DNA of 64,000 nucleotides from the NCBI RefSeq assembly GCF_003473485.1, contig NC_053044.1:37762091-37826090 (forward strand), written 5' to 3'. Position 1 is the first letter of the stretch, and each line of letters begins with the position of its first letter. A program made the position numbers and the translations under genes. Source of the DNA: Medicago truncatula. Taxonomy: Eukaryota; Streptophyta; Magnoliopsida; Fabales; Fabaceae. Below the pieces are notes generated by a model, which had not been told where the DNA came from, ran no database searches, and was given only the letters and a program-made list of their open reading frames with translations. This document shows, piece after piece, positions 11,401 to 23,754 of this stretch.

Positions 11401-12581
11401 AGTTCCTGGGGGCTGTTACAGTATTTACAGAAAAATAAAAAAAATGGAAAATCTAATGCAGCACATGGGTGATGGAAAGTAATGCAATTTGAAGAAACAA
11501 AGAAATGTAGAAACGAGTTCAACGAAAAAACGAAGATGCAGAAATTAGTTCAACGAAGAAATTAAGATGGAAAAACGAGTTCAACAAAGAAACGAAGATG
11601 CAAAAACAAGTTCAACAAAGACGCTTAAACGAAGTATCAGTTAATAGTAGAAACGCGTAAGCGGGATCTGAAATTTGTAAATGGTGTGGTTGCAGAAACG
11701 AGTTCCCAAATGAAATGGAGGTGCAGTTGCAAAAACGAGTTGGTGACTTGATGAATGAGTTTGTGGTGCTTTTGCAGAACTTTGTAAATGTAGTGCAATT
11801 GCGGAACTTCGTAAATGGAGGCTGATTTTATAACTTGATTTAGGGTTCAAACTTGATGACGGGTCACACAATTTAGAAATGAGTTCTTAACTTGGAGAAT
11901 GATTCCTGAAGATGATTGTGAAGAGTAGATGGTTCATACCATTTAGGACTCTTGAAAATGAGAAATATGATTAGTAATGTGATTTAGTTTTGAAAATGAA
12001 CTGTTGATGAAAGTTGAAAATAATTTAGTGTTATGCAGTTCAAGTACTGTTATTTGGGTTCAGTTCAGGTTAGCGAACTGTGTTCGAAACATAGGTTCGG
12101 TTCATCACTCACGGAAATGGTTCAGTTAATTTTAGTACAGTTTGATTAACTTTTGCGGTTTGGTTCACTTTTTAAGTTTTTTGAACAGTTCTAGCTATCC
12201 GAAACTATATGTCTTCATTGTAGTTCAGCTACAACATATGCATTGCTACATAAGTTTATTGTTGATAGTTCATTGTTTCCTCAGAAATGCCCTTATGATT
12301 GTATGGAATCTCTTCTGTAGGTTATCCAATATTTTAGTAATCGAGGAACAAGCAGTTTTGATGTCGATTTTCCTAGTCTTCAAACTGGTAATGATTTCTT
12401 TCAAATTCTAAATATTTTGTTCATGTACAAATTAGTGTCGTAACATTTCTGTAATAACTCGACTTTATGTCGTACAGGTTTGTTGGTATATATTCTCACT
12501 TTTTCGCTGTTCAAGATCAGTACCATCAAAGCAGTTGTATTCCTTCTTTTTAACATGACGCCTCCCAAGAAAGCCTCTTAG
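8402..12581 (+). CDS. Jagunal-like ER membrane protein, 6 exons
   Basis: Six exons join in frame at GT-AG borders: 8402-8483, 8571-8626, 9807-9930, 10016-10122, 12321-12387 and 12478-12581, giving 179 residues. The N-terminus contains GTDGSDYSYRMVVDSRYQ (about 13-30), which I recognise as the conserved GTDGSD...H/SRYQ motif of the Jagunal family, whose animal members organise the ER and vesicle traffic. Four hydrophobic segments follow, at about 47-60, 69-88, 100-115 and 145-168, and the tail ends in a lysine signal (PPKKAS) suited to ER residence. Intron 2 holds an inverted-repeat element. The 2.2-kb intron 4 holds a SINE and a 1-kb inverted-repeat element. The start is the first ATG in a frame that splices cleanly. 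The gene structure is firm. The family name rests on one motif plus topology. Confidence 0.85.
8797..9185. repeat. Terminal inverted repeat element in intron 2 of the Jagunal-like gene
   Basis: The left arm (AAAATACATGGAGACATACT then TTGGTCATTAAGAATCTTA) is mirrored at the right (AAGGACCAAATTGA...GGTCTCTGTATTTT). The interior ends with CCAAACTCACAAACAAAGCC, the right terminus of the Harbinger-type family seen at 12854, 34348 and 51877, so one element may have landed in another. I could not fix a target-site duplication. Confidence 0.65.
10285..10314 (+). repeat. (TTCTTA)5 microsatellite
   Basis: Five perfect tandem copies of TTCTTA lie within intron 4 of the Jagunal-like gene, preceded by a poly-T run. 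Confidence 0.9.
10351..10450 (+). mobile_element. tRNA-derived SINE (family 1) with 16-bp target duplication
   Basis: A 100-bp element carries GAGATCTCTTGGTTGGA (A-box side) and the pol III B-box GGTTCGATCCC. ACCTTGCTATGTTTCT at 10335-10350 recurs as ACCTTGCTATGTATCT at 10451-10466, a 16-bp target duplication with one mismatch. It sits in intron 4 in the sense direction. The same family occurs inverted at 46150-46251. It is probably inactive by itself and depends on a LINE for movement. Confidence 0.8.
11187..12190. mobile_element. 1-kb inverted-repeat element rich in GGTTCGGTT, with internal tandem repeats
   Basis: AACCAAACCGAACC-type strings at 11215-11285 are mirrored by GGTTCGGTTC and GGTTTGGTTC at 12090-12170, and CTGTTCA marks both ends. 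Inside, 11511-11623 is a tandem array of about four 31-bp units around ACGAGTTCAACGAAGAAACG. No transposase is visible, so it is non-autonomous. The superfamily is uncertain because no target duplication stands out. Confidence 0.55.
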
Positions 12582-12853
12582 CCTCATGGATTTCCTTTCC
12601 CCTGGATGTGTATGAATCTATCTTCTTTGAGTGATTGAGGGAATCTGACTTAAGCTCATGTGATTGAGGGACTCTGACTTAAGTTTGTGGATTTCACTGC
12701 AAATCGTTTTGAAGACATTTTTTTTTTAAATGCAAATTTTTGTTTTTTGTATTTGAGTTATCAGCAAAGTCCAGAGCTCCTATTGAACTGTTACATCATA
12801 TAAACACAAACTGTTGTTGTAGGCTTGTATTGAACTAGTGATGATATTTATTA

Positions 12854-13072
12854 TGGTATGTTTGGATAGAGTTTCGGAGGGGAAAATTTCTTTTCTCTTT
12901 TAAATTACGACACTATCAAATGTTTTTTAAATTATTTAAATGTGATTGAAGCATTATATGATCATTAATCATGTTGTTCTTTGAAGTTTTTAAAATATTA
13001 AATATATTATAAAATATAATAGACTTATCCCTCGAAAACCCTAGCCTTCAAAAACCCCTCCCAAACAAAGCC
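12854..13072. mobile_element. Harbinger/Tourist-like MITE, TTA target duplication
   Basis: The ends are GGTATGTTTGG and CCAAACAAAGCC, bounded by TTA on both sides (12851-12853, 13073-13075). The inner arms hold GGAGGGGAAA and ACCCCTCCC. The left end has one extra T before the terminal GG. The same family is seen at 34348-35188 and 51877-52092. Confidence 0.65.
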
Positions 13073-13644
13073 TTAGACATTGAGCCATCCCTTTCTCTCC
13101 TACTTCGTTCTCAACTAACCAAAAAGACTAATCTCTAATGTTGAATATATTTGTGCATTTACTTCCCATTTATGTAAAATTTCTCATGTTTGTCCTTATT
13201 GATCTGTAATATGTAACAATATGGGTGAGATAAAATATTAGAAAAAATAACTTTCTTCGAGAGACCAACTTAGGAAGAGCTGAGTTTTATTTTGGTGCAA
13301 CACCTTAATCATAACATCTCAATCATGAAAAACAGTTAGCCTGTTGATTGAATACGAAGAAAAAGTGTCTGGTTTAATAAAAAATAGGATTTGGCAGCGT
13401 ATTCATTCTTGGAAGAATAGAAGTTTGTCAATGGTAGGTAGGTAGATAAATACTTGATTAAATCTGCCACTCAAGCTATTCCAACTTATTGTATGACTAT
13501 GCATCTTATTCCTCGATATTTAGGGGATGACATTGAAAACATGCTTAACTCGTTTTGGTGGGGTGAAAAATGAAATGAATCAAAATAAATACTGTCCCCC
13601 ATGATTTTTATCAGATTTTACTATGTATCACTTTAATATTTTCA

Positions 13645-13814
13645 GGGTGTTGTTGGCGAGTGTCCTTAGGGCACTCTTTAAGGCTTCCCAATTAAAAAAT
13701 ATATTCTTTAAAAAAGTTTAACACTTCAACTTCCATTAAATGCACAAATTTTTATAAAAATTTACTATTTAAAGTTATTAAAGAGTACCCTTAGAGCACT
13801 CGTTAACATTTCCC
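13645..13814. repeat. Inverted repeat (GCGAGTGTCCTTAGGGCACTC family)
   Basis: The left arm has GTTGGCGAGTGTCCTTAGGG and the right has TACCCTTAGAGCACTCGTTAAC. A single arm of the same family is seen near 16142 inside the pectate lyase intron (AACGAGTGCCCTTA) and near 62640. Confidence 0.6.
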
Positions 13815-15744
13815 ATATTTTTATTAAATTCTACTATGTATCTCTTCAATAATTATGAATAAAATGAGTTGATATACTTTCTTCAACAAAAAAAAAAAGT
13901 GGAATCGACTTACAAAATTTATAAAGATGAGTTAAGTCCATCCCAAATAACAACAAGACTATCACACATGCTTTAAGTTTTAACAAATAACAACAATGCC
14001 ACATAACCATACAATTATATACTTGTGTCACTGTCCCATTTGAAATACCTCCTATCCTAACTAAGTTTTTGTCAAACCTCCTCATAATCACACTTCTTTT
14101 TTTGGTTCAAGCCTAAACAAGGCACCATTCAAGGATACCCTACTTGATATATACCATAAACGAATACACTAAGGCAAAAATATCAATTTATATAACCTAG
14201 TCCCGCTTCTTCCTTTCCAAATGTGAAACTTTGTCAAAGAAACCTTCACACATAATAACTACTATCACATCAAGTACCACCATAAAAAGAAGATCCACTA
14301 CCCATATGCTTTTTTTTATCTTTTTTCACCCTTCCGCCTAATTTTGTCTAGTTAAGTGCTCAGTGGCCTCATCACCTAACTTTACCACCCTATTCAATTA
14401 CACACGAAAAGAAAGGTTATTGGTAAAATCGACCACCAGGGACCAGTGTCTATTTTTTAATCTAGCTGATAGAGAAGTATGCCTATTTTTAATCATATAC
14501 TAACTAACCAACCATTGTGGTTTTATATTGTTATTCATCTTAATTTACCTCTTCTGATAGGAAATAGCAACATTCAAATGCGAAATATATTGGCTGATTG
14601 GCTGATTCTGTAGTAAAAATATAATTGGTGATGGTGACATCAAAATTGTAATTGATCATAAATATAATGCAGTTAGTTAAGTTAAGTGGCCTTCTACTCA
14701 GATTGTACCTTCTTTTGTCCAGTTATAACAGTTACTTGGGTAGTTGAGCTTGATCACTAGTATGAACAAGATTGATGGGATTGCATGGTTTTCTTTGTTT
14801 TTGATTGGAATTTTCTATGATTGTGCAGGTACGTGTCTTTACTTTATTTGGTTCGATGTCCTAGTCAAACAATATATTAATTTGTGTCTCTGCATGTGTC
14901 GGTCTCTCATGATAAAGAAAGAAACAAAAGAAGAACATGCGTGGGGATATAACGGTAGGAGAAATACTTCTATTTATGTAAAAAAAAATTATTGTTGAAT
15001 TGTTTTCTATTGTAAGTTTCTAAAGAAATTATATCCGGGATTGTAACTACATAAGTTTTCCTCGAAATCAGATTCATTGCAGCTACAATTTTCTCGCTTT
15101 TACGCAGTTAAGATATTAATGACCGTTCAATCTTTATCAGACAATCTAGAAAAAATATATTTAGTTGTTAGTTTATAATTCTAAAATATCAAACTTTAAG
15201 GAGAATCGTCTGATCTTGATCGAACGATCACATAAGAATGATTGTGTGATTGCATATGTGTCATCTTATTGACTACCGATCATGATCTATGTTCTTAATG
15301 ATGGTAGAGTGATAAAGATTTGTAAAATTGAATTTCTCATGCGAACATAAAATTAACCAGAATGGTTTAAAAAAGAACAAGCTTAAATATATATAATTTT
15401 TTAAAATTATATTATATTACAAAAATAATAAATATATATCAACACTTGGGCACTTGTTTTTCTCTTGAATTGATCTGTTTTCTAAGAGTGACAAGTGGAG
15501 GTTGAAATCATAAGCAAACTAAAAAGAAAAATAAAAAGACAAACAACAGAAAAAATCTAAAAATATATATAATTAAGAAAAAAGAAAAAGGAGAGGTGAA
15601 GGAAAAGTAAATTTAAAGGTACTAGAGATAGAGCACATATATAATAATCTAGGTCTTTTAAATACTTTTTTGTCCCAATTAATATAGCCTCTCCTCCTTT
15701 TTTGCAATGGTAGCTAGCTTGAATGGTCCTTATCATGCAAGTAG
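13815..15744. other. Intergenic stretch without recognised feature
   Basis: Only composition-driven ORFs are seen. The ORF at 14744-14998 has a hydrophobic start but no family likeness, no promoter and no splice partner I could support. Confidence 0.4.
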
Positions 15745-17995
15745 CTAGCAAGGAGAACCTTTCTTACAATTAAGTGTTCCAGCACCAATTGTAATGGAAC
15801 CAACAATAGAAGATGGTCTTGCACTTAAGCTTGAAGCTCTTGCATAGCTAGATGATGCTCCACCACCTGATTTAGTGAAAAATGCACCATTTACCATTAA
15901 GTCTCCTTCTGACCTCCAATTCCAATGCTTCCATTCACTCTCTGCTGCATCTTCATACTTTGTCACCTCTTTGCTGAATCTGTTATTAGGTGCAACAAAT
16001 CTGTTTCCTTGACTGTTAATGGTTGGATTTGCACTTCCTCCAATAGCATACATTTCCCAGTGAGTGTAGTCATTGTTCACCACATGGAAATATCCAAGCC
16101 TACACCTGTAAAAAAAAATTCATAAATTCTTTTAGATTCTGCTAACGAGTGCCCTTACTTGTTAAACAATTTAAAAGTAGAAATTTTATATTGAAAATAA
16201 CATTTTTTTTAACTTTTAAAGTATCGATAACACAAGTTCGAATAAATAATTACTATATTTGCTTTTTTGACAAATACCTTAAATTACTATTACGACACTT
16301 GTTAGCATTTTTCTATACTTTTAATTTCACTTAGAGCAATAATATTGGTCCCACAAACTAACTAATAGACAATTAATCAAGTGAATTGACAAAAAGTGAC
16401 ACATTTAGCCCCACATAGATTTTGTGCATCTTTCAATTAGCATGAGTTTGCCGCAATTAGGGTATGTCACTAAAGTTGCAATAAAATTTTCAACAAAATT
16501 AAGTGATTTCGTCAAATTAACCATCACTCAAAAAATATGTTGTCATTTTCACTTTCCCTTATGAAATTGCATGTTAATATTTTGGAGAGCTTAATGAATA
16601 TAATCAATTTTATTACCTTGGCATTCTTTGAACGAGTCCTTCACCAAAGTGGTTAAAAGCAATTGTGACTTGCATGTTCTTATCATGAGTATAAGAGTCG
16701 CTATGACCTAACAACATGACCTTATCATGGTGTGTCATGTAATTGTTAGAGATCGTTATAGCGGTAGAACCATAAATAGCATCAATCAAACCATCTTCAC
16801 AATTAGACAAAGAACAATGATCAACCCAAACATGACTTCCACCAAAGATAGACACTCCATCACCGTCCGATATAGTCCTCCACCCGAAATGTCGTGGGGA
16901 GTCCCTCACCATAGCATTCCCACCTTGTTTACAATCATGTATATGTATCCCATGGATAATAATGTTTGTGACATATTGTATAGTAATGCATGGACCACCA
17001 GCAATGTGCACACTAGCTCCTCTACCATCAATTGTTTTGAAAGAGTTCATTATTAACTCTTCTTTTAATTTGATCACCATGTCTCTGGCAAAAATTATCC
17101 ATAACGGTTCCACTTGGATCACGGCGTGGCGGAGTGTTCCAGGCTTTGGGGTCACCGGATTGTCATCGCTCGCATCGGTTACAACGTAAATCTTACCGTT
17201 CTTTCCACCAATGGCATTCTTGCCGAACCCAATTGCACAATCTGCTAGCCTTTGCCTATTCTTTTCCCAATTGGAGTCACACCTCCAGCAATCATCTATT
17301 GGGTTTCCACTCCCACAGGATAGGTAACCTAAATTCCTCCTAGCTGAAGAGGCATTGATTTTCCTACAATATAAACCAAATTTATATAGGTGTGCCAACA
17401 TTAATTAATTGCATACAAAAAGTCTAATGCAAGCCATGTTGTGTAAGTTGGGTGTGTCAAATGTGAGTAAGAGTTCCACGTGGGATGGAAAAGTGGATAT
17501 TGTGCAAGATATAAGTAAGAGATCCATATACGTAATATTGTCTATAAGATCTTGAGTGTATAGACTCAGTATCCAATTGTATATGTTTGGTTTATCTTAG
17601 CACAATGTGACCGGCTCCCTCACCTAACATTTCTAACATATGGTTGTAAAATTAGAGTTGAATTATAATTTATTTTACTCTAAATTTTATTAAATATATA
17701 TATATTATAGTGAACATGACTCTGAAGCATCTAGTAAGATGTGATTGTATGTTTGTATAACTTTTTACAATTATAGTGCACATATAATGGATGATCATCA
17801 CACTACTGAAAATGCACACATAATGTAAGTCTCTAGCATATATATATATATATGGATTAGTGGTGTTTGTTTGATTAATTACCTGTTTACCTCTTGGACT
17901 ACCAATTCAGGATTTTGAACAAGTGAAGAGGAAATGAGGGTAGGCATGAAAAAAGAGAAGAACAATAAAACCAAAGAGAAAGGTGTGTTTGTCAT
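15745..17995 (-). CDS. Pectate lyase (polysaccharide lyase family 1), 3 exons
   Basis: Exons on the minus strand are 17995-17883, 17363-16617 and 16105-15745, joined in frame into 406 residues, a usual length for plant pectate lyases. Residues 1-24 form a signal peptide (hydrophobic LVLLFFSFF). Then come the CWRCD Cys region, IDGRG, the calcium-binding [16 protein letters not shown] (about 218-233) and VQRMPRCR with the catalytic arginine (about 284-287). The enzyme cleaves de-esterified pectin in the cell wall by beta-elimination, acting outside the cell in pollen growth, ripening or wall loosening. The donor of exon 1 was chosen so that V-N-R-K-I joins. Using the GT eight bases earlier would break the frame. 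Intron 2 carries a single arm of a miniature element. All expected active-site residues are present, so it should be functional. Confidence 0.95.
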
Positions 17996-18061
17996 GTTGG
18001 ACAGGCTTTCTATAGAGAAAATGAAAGAAGGAGGTGAGAAGTAGTGTAAGTAAGAGGGGGT

Positions 18062-18069
18062 GTATATAA
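18062..18069 (-). promoter_or_regulatory. TATA box of the pectate lyase gene
   Basis: On the minus strand TTTATATACA lies about 70 bp upstream of the ATG, a normal plant core-promoter distance allowing for a short leader. Confidence 0.55.
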
Positions 18070-18879
18070 AGAGATTTTAAGGCGAGCTAAATAGCGTGAT
18101 TAAACTAAACATGTGGGACCCAAATGCTTCCTGATTTCCGGTTTCACGGGTTACTTTCTTGGTGGTTTAGTTTTGGCCGTTAAGGGAGGCCTAAATGATG
18201 GTGGGAAGATTAAAACAGACAAAACAAATATCATAAAATATATAGGATATACAGTGAAACCATGTTACCTTCTTCATTAACTAGGAATTAAATTAATGAA
18301 TTTAATTTGTATACATTCTTTTTCTAGAAAAATAAAATTTAGAATAGGGGGATGATGTCCTGTCTAAGACAACAAAAACATTTATACGTAGAATATTTCC
18401 TCCGATAGCAGTGCTTGAGTTTGAGATCTCTAAATCCAAAACAAAACATATCTTTATAACAATAGACCAAACTCCTCGAGTTATTTACTTATGGGGTGTA
18501 TTGGATTGGGATTTCAAAAGATTATTTTGGCAAATAAAATCCTGCAGATTTTAAAAGACTTTGTGTGATTGTATTGATTTTATGGGATTTTAAAAGACTT
18601 TTTTAAAATGATTTTTTACAATCAGAATTTTTAACACAAGATTTTAATGGATTTATAACACAGATTTGTAAAGATTTCAATAGACTTTACGAAAAATTCA
18701 AAATTACAAGAGGGAATTAAAAAAATTATAAACTTAAAATATGAAATTGACTAATAATAATTATAATAATAACAAGTTACTACTATCAATATTTTTTACT
18801 CAAAATAAACATAAAATAAAAATATTAATATTACTAATAATAATAACAAAACGTTACAAAGTAATGTATGGTATACAGA

Positions 18880-19266
18880 CAGGGCCGTCCTTAAGAATTC
18901 GGAGGCTCGGCTCTGGGAATGAAAAGAAGTCAGTGATAAAATCAAAACGTATTTTTTTTTAAAAAAACAATGTTCTATTTATATTTTTTAAAAGATAAAT
19001 ATAAGGTGCCGTATATATGCGGTACACCCAAAGGTGAAAATGACTACCGTATATATGAGGAACCCCCACCTAACACCAAAAACAAGAGGACCTAATTCTA
19101 ATAGGCCTAAAAGGCTAAAACAAGGGGACATAAAATGGTTGGGGGTATTAAAAAAAAAAATTGGAGGGCAGTAGTACTAGTGGATATTAAAAAAAAAAAT
19201 TGAGGCCCATGCCTGAGGGAGGCCCAACTCTGTTGAGCTGTTTGCACCCCCTCAGGGTCGGGCCTG
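18880..19266. mobile_element. hAT-like MITE with 8-bp target duplication
   Basis: The termini CAGGGCCGTCC and GGGTCGGGCCTG are imperfect inverted repeats of the CAG...CTG type. TATACAGA occurs immediately outside both ends (18872-18879 and 19267-19274), the 8-bp duplication expected for the hAT superfamily. Subterminal GGAGGC and GGGAGGCCC repeats are seen. At 387 bp it is non-autonomous. It is nested in the element 18492-20918. Confidence 0.85.
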
Positions 19267-19408
19267 TATACAGAGAACAACAAAACACTATGATAAATTA
19301 GAAGAAAAAAAATTGACTTACAAAAACATAAAACTTAAAAATCTGTAACGTTTACAAGAAAAAAGCTTGTAAATAATCATGGTGAAAAGGGAATAACAGT
19401 AGAATAAT

Positions 19409-20505
19409 CATGGTGAAAAGGGAGACCGTGTGTCAGATGGTGGACATGATGCTTCCTATTGGTGGCGTTTTATCGCTGCTCTTCGTAGGGAGGGGTGGTT
19501 TAGTAATCATGTCAGTCGGGTGGTGGGAGATGGTAAATCAACATTGTTTTGGTCAGATGTTTGGGTTGGTGGAGTTGCTTTTAGGGACAGGTTTAGCAGA
19601 CTGTTTGACTTGTCGTTGTATAAAGAGGTGTTTGTGCTTGTTATGAGTCAGTTGGGGTGGGGGGAGGGTGGAGAGGCGTGGAGGTGGAGGCGGGGGCTGT
19701 TTGTGTGGGAGAAGGAGCTGTTGGGGGAACTCTGTTTATTACTTCATAATGTGAATTTGCAGGTTGATAAAGAGGACAAGTGGTTGGGGCGTTTGGAATC
19801 GAGTACTGTTTTTACTGTTAGGAGCGCTTATAAACTGCTGGTTAATCAGAATAACACGTTCACAACAGTTTCTCCGAAGGATCTTTGGCACAAAGATATT
19901 CCTCTTAAGGTCGTTCTTTTTGCTTGGCGCCTGATTCATGACAGGTTGCCGACTAAAGATAACTTGCTTCGTCGTAGAATTATAGGTCCAGATGATGGCT
20001 GGTGTGTGGGTGGTTGTGGTATGTTTGAAACTTCCCCTCGTCTATTTTTACATTGTCAATTCTTTGGAAAAATTTGGCACTTTATTCATCTTTGGTTGGG
20101 GGTCTGCTCGGTCATCCCTAATTTGCCAACGGATTACCTCAACCAGTTTGGCTTTGTTGGTGGCTTTTGTTCCAAGAGGCGGTTGTCTATTATGCAGTTG
20201 ATTTGGTATGTGACGGTGTGGGAAATTTGGAAGGAAAGAAATAACATGATTTTTAAAGGAAAAGAATGTTCAACATATCAGATTGTCGACAAAATTAAGT
20301 CTCTTAATTTTGCGTGGTTGAAGGCGAAAATTCCAAATCTCTCTTTCAACTACCATGTTTGGTGGCTTAGTCCGTTCAATATGTTGGGCATTGGTTAATG
20401 CTTTTTCTTTCTCTGTAATTTTATTTTTGTTTGTCTTTTCTTTTCCTTTGTTCATATGATTGTGACTTTGTTCTTCCTAGCACACCTTCAAAAAAAAAAA
20501 AAAAA
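19409..20505 (+). mobile_element. 5'-truncated L1-type LINE with 14-bp target duplication
   Basis: The body encodes the C-terminal end of a plant LINE ORF2, open from about 19430 to 20398 (322 codons from the first ATG). It includes the zinc-binding reverse-transcriptase module (IPLKVVLFAWRLIHDRLPTK, then a C-x3-C-G...H-C pattern) and the WWLSP...LGIG end. A 3' tail and poly-A (20490-20505) follow. AACAGTAGAATAAT flanks the insertion perfectly (19395-19408 and 20506-20519). The RT catalytic domain is missing, so it cannot move by itself. An intact frame and perfect duplication point to a fairly recent event. Confidence 0.9.
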
Positions 20506-21104
20506 AACAGTAGAATAATAGTCATGAGGGCATATGAATAATAACAAGAAAAAGGTATAAGTGTGGTATGAGACAAAAACAAAACAAATATTATGGGAGT
20601 CTTTAAAAGTCTCAAGATATTTGTGAGATTGTTGAATGAGCATCTTATGTGTATTTTTAGTTAAAAAATCTCACAAAATCCACTCCATAAAAGAATCCTT
20701 TAAAATCTATATACTTTTGAATACAAACGGACATTTTTTAAGTCAGCCAAAATCTCATTTGAATACCACCGAATTTCGTTGCCCTGAATAAAAAGTCATG
20801 ATTGAATACCACAAAATTTATTAAAATTCAATAAAAATCTTGATTGAATACTACAAGATTTTTTTATTTTTAAAAAATCTTTTAAAATTCCATGATATCC
20901 CAATTCAATACACCCTCCTTAATATATGTTGTCAAAGTTTTACACTATTCAAAAATAATATTAATCAATCAAAAGAATAACTTTAATAATAGTTATATAA
21001 TCGAACTTTTTTAATACTCTAATAATTATGATTTATTGATAGTGCAAAACATCTTTAGTGCGTACAATTTAAATCTTAAATTAAAATAATGTTTGGATGT
21101 ATGG

Positions 21105-21240
21105 GTGCACATGCACATATTGTGCGTGCATGTGTGTATACATACACACATATATAGATATATACACGTACGTATGTATATACATATGTGTATACACATA
21201 CATACATATGTGTATATATGTATGCATACATACGTACAAA
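21105..21240. repeat. Compound (TA/CA/TACA) microsatellite
   Basis: Alternating purine-pyrimidine DNA composed of ATACA, TATATA, CACATA and GTATGTA units. Much of it is self-complementary, so both strands show short false ORFs. Confidence 0.85.
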
Positions 21241-22163
21241 GACTAATGTGTAAAGAAAGTCATACAAATTTACAACTATGGGAGATTAGTTAATTAGGTT
21301 GCCCAAATATCAATATTTTTGTCATTAAAAAAGAGTTTTACCGAACATTGTTTTCATATTGCCATTGATGCAAAGTATTTATTGACTTTGTTAATATTAG
21401 ATGCGAGAATGACTTATTAGATGTATCATAAGTCTATTTGTAAGGTATGATATGACTTTTTGTAAAAGTCTAATGAAGTCTAAAATGTTTGTTTGAAAAG
21501 CATGCATGCTTCACTATTTTTTTAACGAAATCCTACACCATGAGTTATGTGGGGTAAACACTTTCGTAAATCGACTAACAAACTAATAATGAATGGAATG
21601 ATAAAAGTCAATAAAATCAAGTTTTATTTTGAGATAGAACATGACTGTTTAGAGAATCTAACTTTAAATTACATCATATTTTAAATTTTATTTTATAAAA
21701 TATTTTTAAACATGTCAAAAATTAATGTAGATTATTATGTTTAAATTACATTGGCAAATTGGTGACTTTATACACTATACAATTTAATATAATAACAGTA
21801 ATAAAAATATTATTTATTTATTTAAGGAAACCAGTCAGATAAATTTGAAAGGTTTTTTCATTAGTAAGTAGCCTAACTTTTTAGCTTTATAAATTTCTAA
21901 AAAAAAAAAGGACTTCTCTGTTTTTAAAAATAAAAATAAAAATCTAACATGGCTTGGAGCTGACGTGAGCTAGGAGACCATAATTTCTTATCAGTCGATC
22001 TGATCTATTTTCAACCCTGTACATGACCAATGATGAGAATAATGAAACCATTCAAGAATGTGTAATGGATGGCAGTAGCCTCCGCTAGCCAGGCATCGTG
22101 CACTTAATGAACTCTTCCTCCACCACCCATTTTGATATATATTTCATCAGTTTATTTTTAGTT

Positions 22164-22542
22164 GGGGTAATAGTCATTTTTGTTCCTGAAGGTGTAATGA
22201 GTAGTTGCAATAGTCCTTAATGTATCAAAATTAAAAAACGGCCATTGATTATGCATTATGTTAGATAAAATAGGCACTTACAATAAAATACTTCGTTAAT
22301 ATTGTCATATTAATCAACCCAATTTGGTTCGTCTGATGGTGCTAACTCGAGACCTTCAACATACCTACTTATTGACATATAAGTCTCTATAAATATTTTA
22401 CTTAGTGTCATATCAATCCCTATAAGTCAGACTATTTTGACTAACAAAGTGCACAATCATATACTATTTTAAGATTTTGATACACTGAGATATTGTTGTA
22501 GTTACTCGTTACACATTTAAGGATCAAAATGACTATTATCCC
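22164..22542. mobile_element. Inverted-repeat element, probable Mutator-like MITE
   Basis: GGGGTAATAGTCATTTTTGT at the left is mirrored by GATCAAAATGACTATTATCC at the right, with GTAATGAGTAGTTGCAA / TTGTAGTTACTCGTTAC further in (about 60-bp arms). Flanks TTTTTAGTT and ATTTTAATT match at 7 of 9 positions, which fits an eroded 9-bp duplication. Confidence 0.65.
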
Positions 22543-22566
22543 ATTTTAATTATTATTTTAAGGTTT

Positions 22567-22787
22567 CACTCTTTGTGGTGGTTAAAGGCTAATAATGCCT
22601 TGTTTGTGCATGGCACTCAGATATGGTGGTCGAACCCTATCTTATGTTTGGGTATCGACTGACTGAACTTGTGTAAATATTTTTTGTCTGTTCTCTTTAT
22701 GGGGTGACCCTTTAGTACATCTTGTGTTGAAGTTGTTTTACCGTCGTTGTTAATATAATCCATTTTTATTTCTTCAAAAAAAAAAAA
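22567..22787 (+). mobile_element. Very short LINE 3' end with 10-bp target duplication
   Basis: The 221-bp body starts in SLWWLKANNA and ends the ORF at LCLGID-stop, then a 3' tail and an A run. TTTAAGGTTT flanks it on both sides (22557-22566, 22788-22797). The coding end and tail closely match the LINE at 60097-61814, so both come from the same family. Severe 5' truncation is normal for LINEs. Confidence 0.85.
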
Positions 22788-23754
22788 TTTAAGGTTTTTT
22801 TTTGTTGTCGAGAAATTGTCATTTTAAGCTTATTTACACATATTAAAAAAACTAATAAATTTTATCATATTTGATGAAAATATTTGTCTTTTTTCTGTAA
22901 TAACTTTAATAATTTGCTATCTTATCTTATTTTATACATTTCTCCTTTTACGATAAACACTTGAGGACTTTTTTGACAAAACAATAATCAATCCAGGGTC
23001 CCTTAGAAAAAATAAAAAAATTTCAATCCAGGGTGTTACATGAACTTTAAAAATAACATATAAAAATAGGAACAAATTTTTTTGCTTAAAAACCAACCGG
23101 TAAAAAGGAACTGAGAGAGTTCTTAAATCCTACATCAACTGATAAAAAAAACGAAATTGTTAACTCAAACTTTATGATTGGAGTTTAAACCTTAGATCCT
23201 CTATTTAAATGTGTGAATTTTCAACTATTATTGTCTTTTTATCTATTGAAAAAGGAAAAAGGAACCGAGGAAACACTTGTGCTAGCTCTTCATATTTTGA
23301 TCTGGATTGAGATGTCTATTGACATTGTTAGAAATTAAAGCTTTTATGTAAAAATAGAAGAAGAAAGAAATAAAGCTTTACCAAGTGGGAAATATTGACT
23401 TATTGGCTTAAATGGGTCCATATCTTATTTTAATCCAAGATGAATCTTCTTAAAATAACTAGTTTTGATTTTTTAAATTTGATAAAAAAAAATGTAGAAA
23501 GAAAAATGTATATATGGCAATTTAGAGAGAAAATGTATAGATGGAATTTTTACTAAGTTTTAATTTTTTTTATAAGCAAATGTGAATATATTACTACTGA
23601 ATTAGTTGCTTATGTTATGTAAAAAAAAAAGTTGCTTATGTTAATTTGAATTCAAAACCTCATAATTAATACTTTTGTGTGTTACTTTAAAAAAACCCAT
23701 ATTTCTCTGATCAATTAAATATATAATGTCTTGAATCAAAACCGCATAAACACG

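Larger units (their letters stand above)
18492..20918. mobile_element. Harbinger-like inverted-repeat element hosting two later insertions
   Basis: The left end GGGGTGTATTGGATTGGGAT is mirrored by the right end CCCAATTCAATACACCC. The inner arms share ATTTTAAAAGA-type strings, and TTA lies just outside each end (18489-18491, 20919-20921). Removing the hAT-like element (18880-19266) and the LINE (19409-20505) with their duplications leaves about 0.9 kb, a normal size for a non-autonomous element. No transposase is present. Confidence 0.7.

Noticed and set aside
14744-14998. 84-residue ORF with hydrophobic segment
   Set aside because: No family likeness, no promoter or splice support.
16727-17343. 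Plus-strand ORFs opposite the pectate lyase
   Set aside because: Shadows of the well-conserved minus-strand coding exon.
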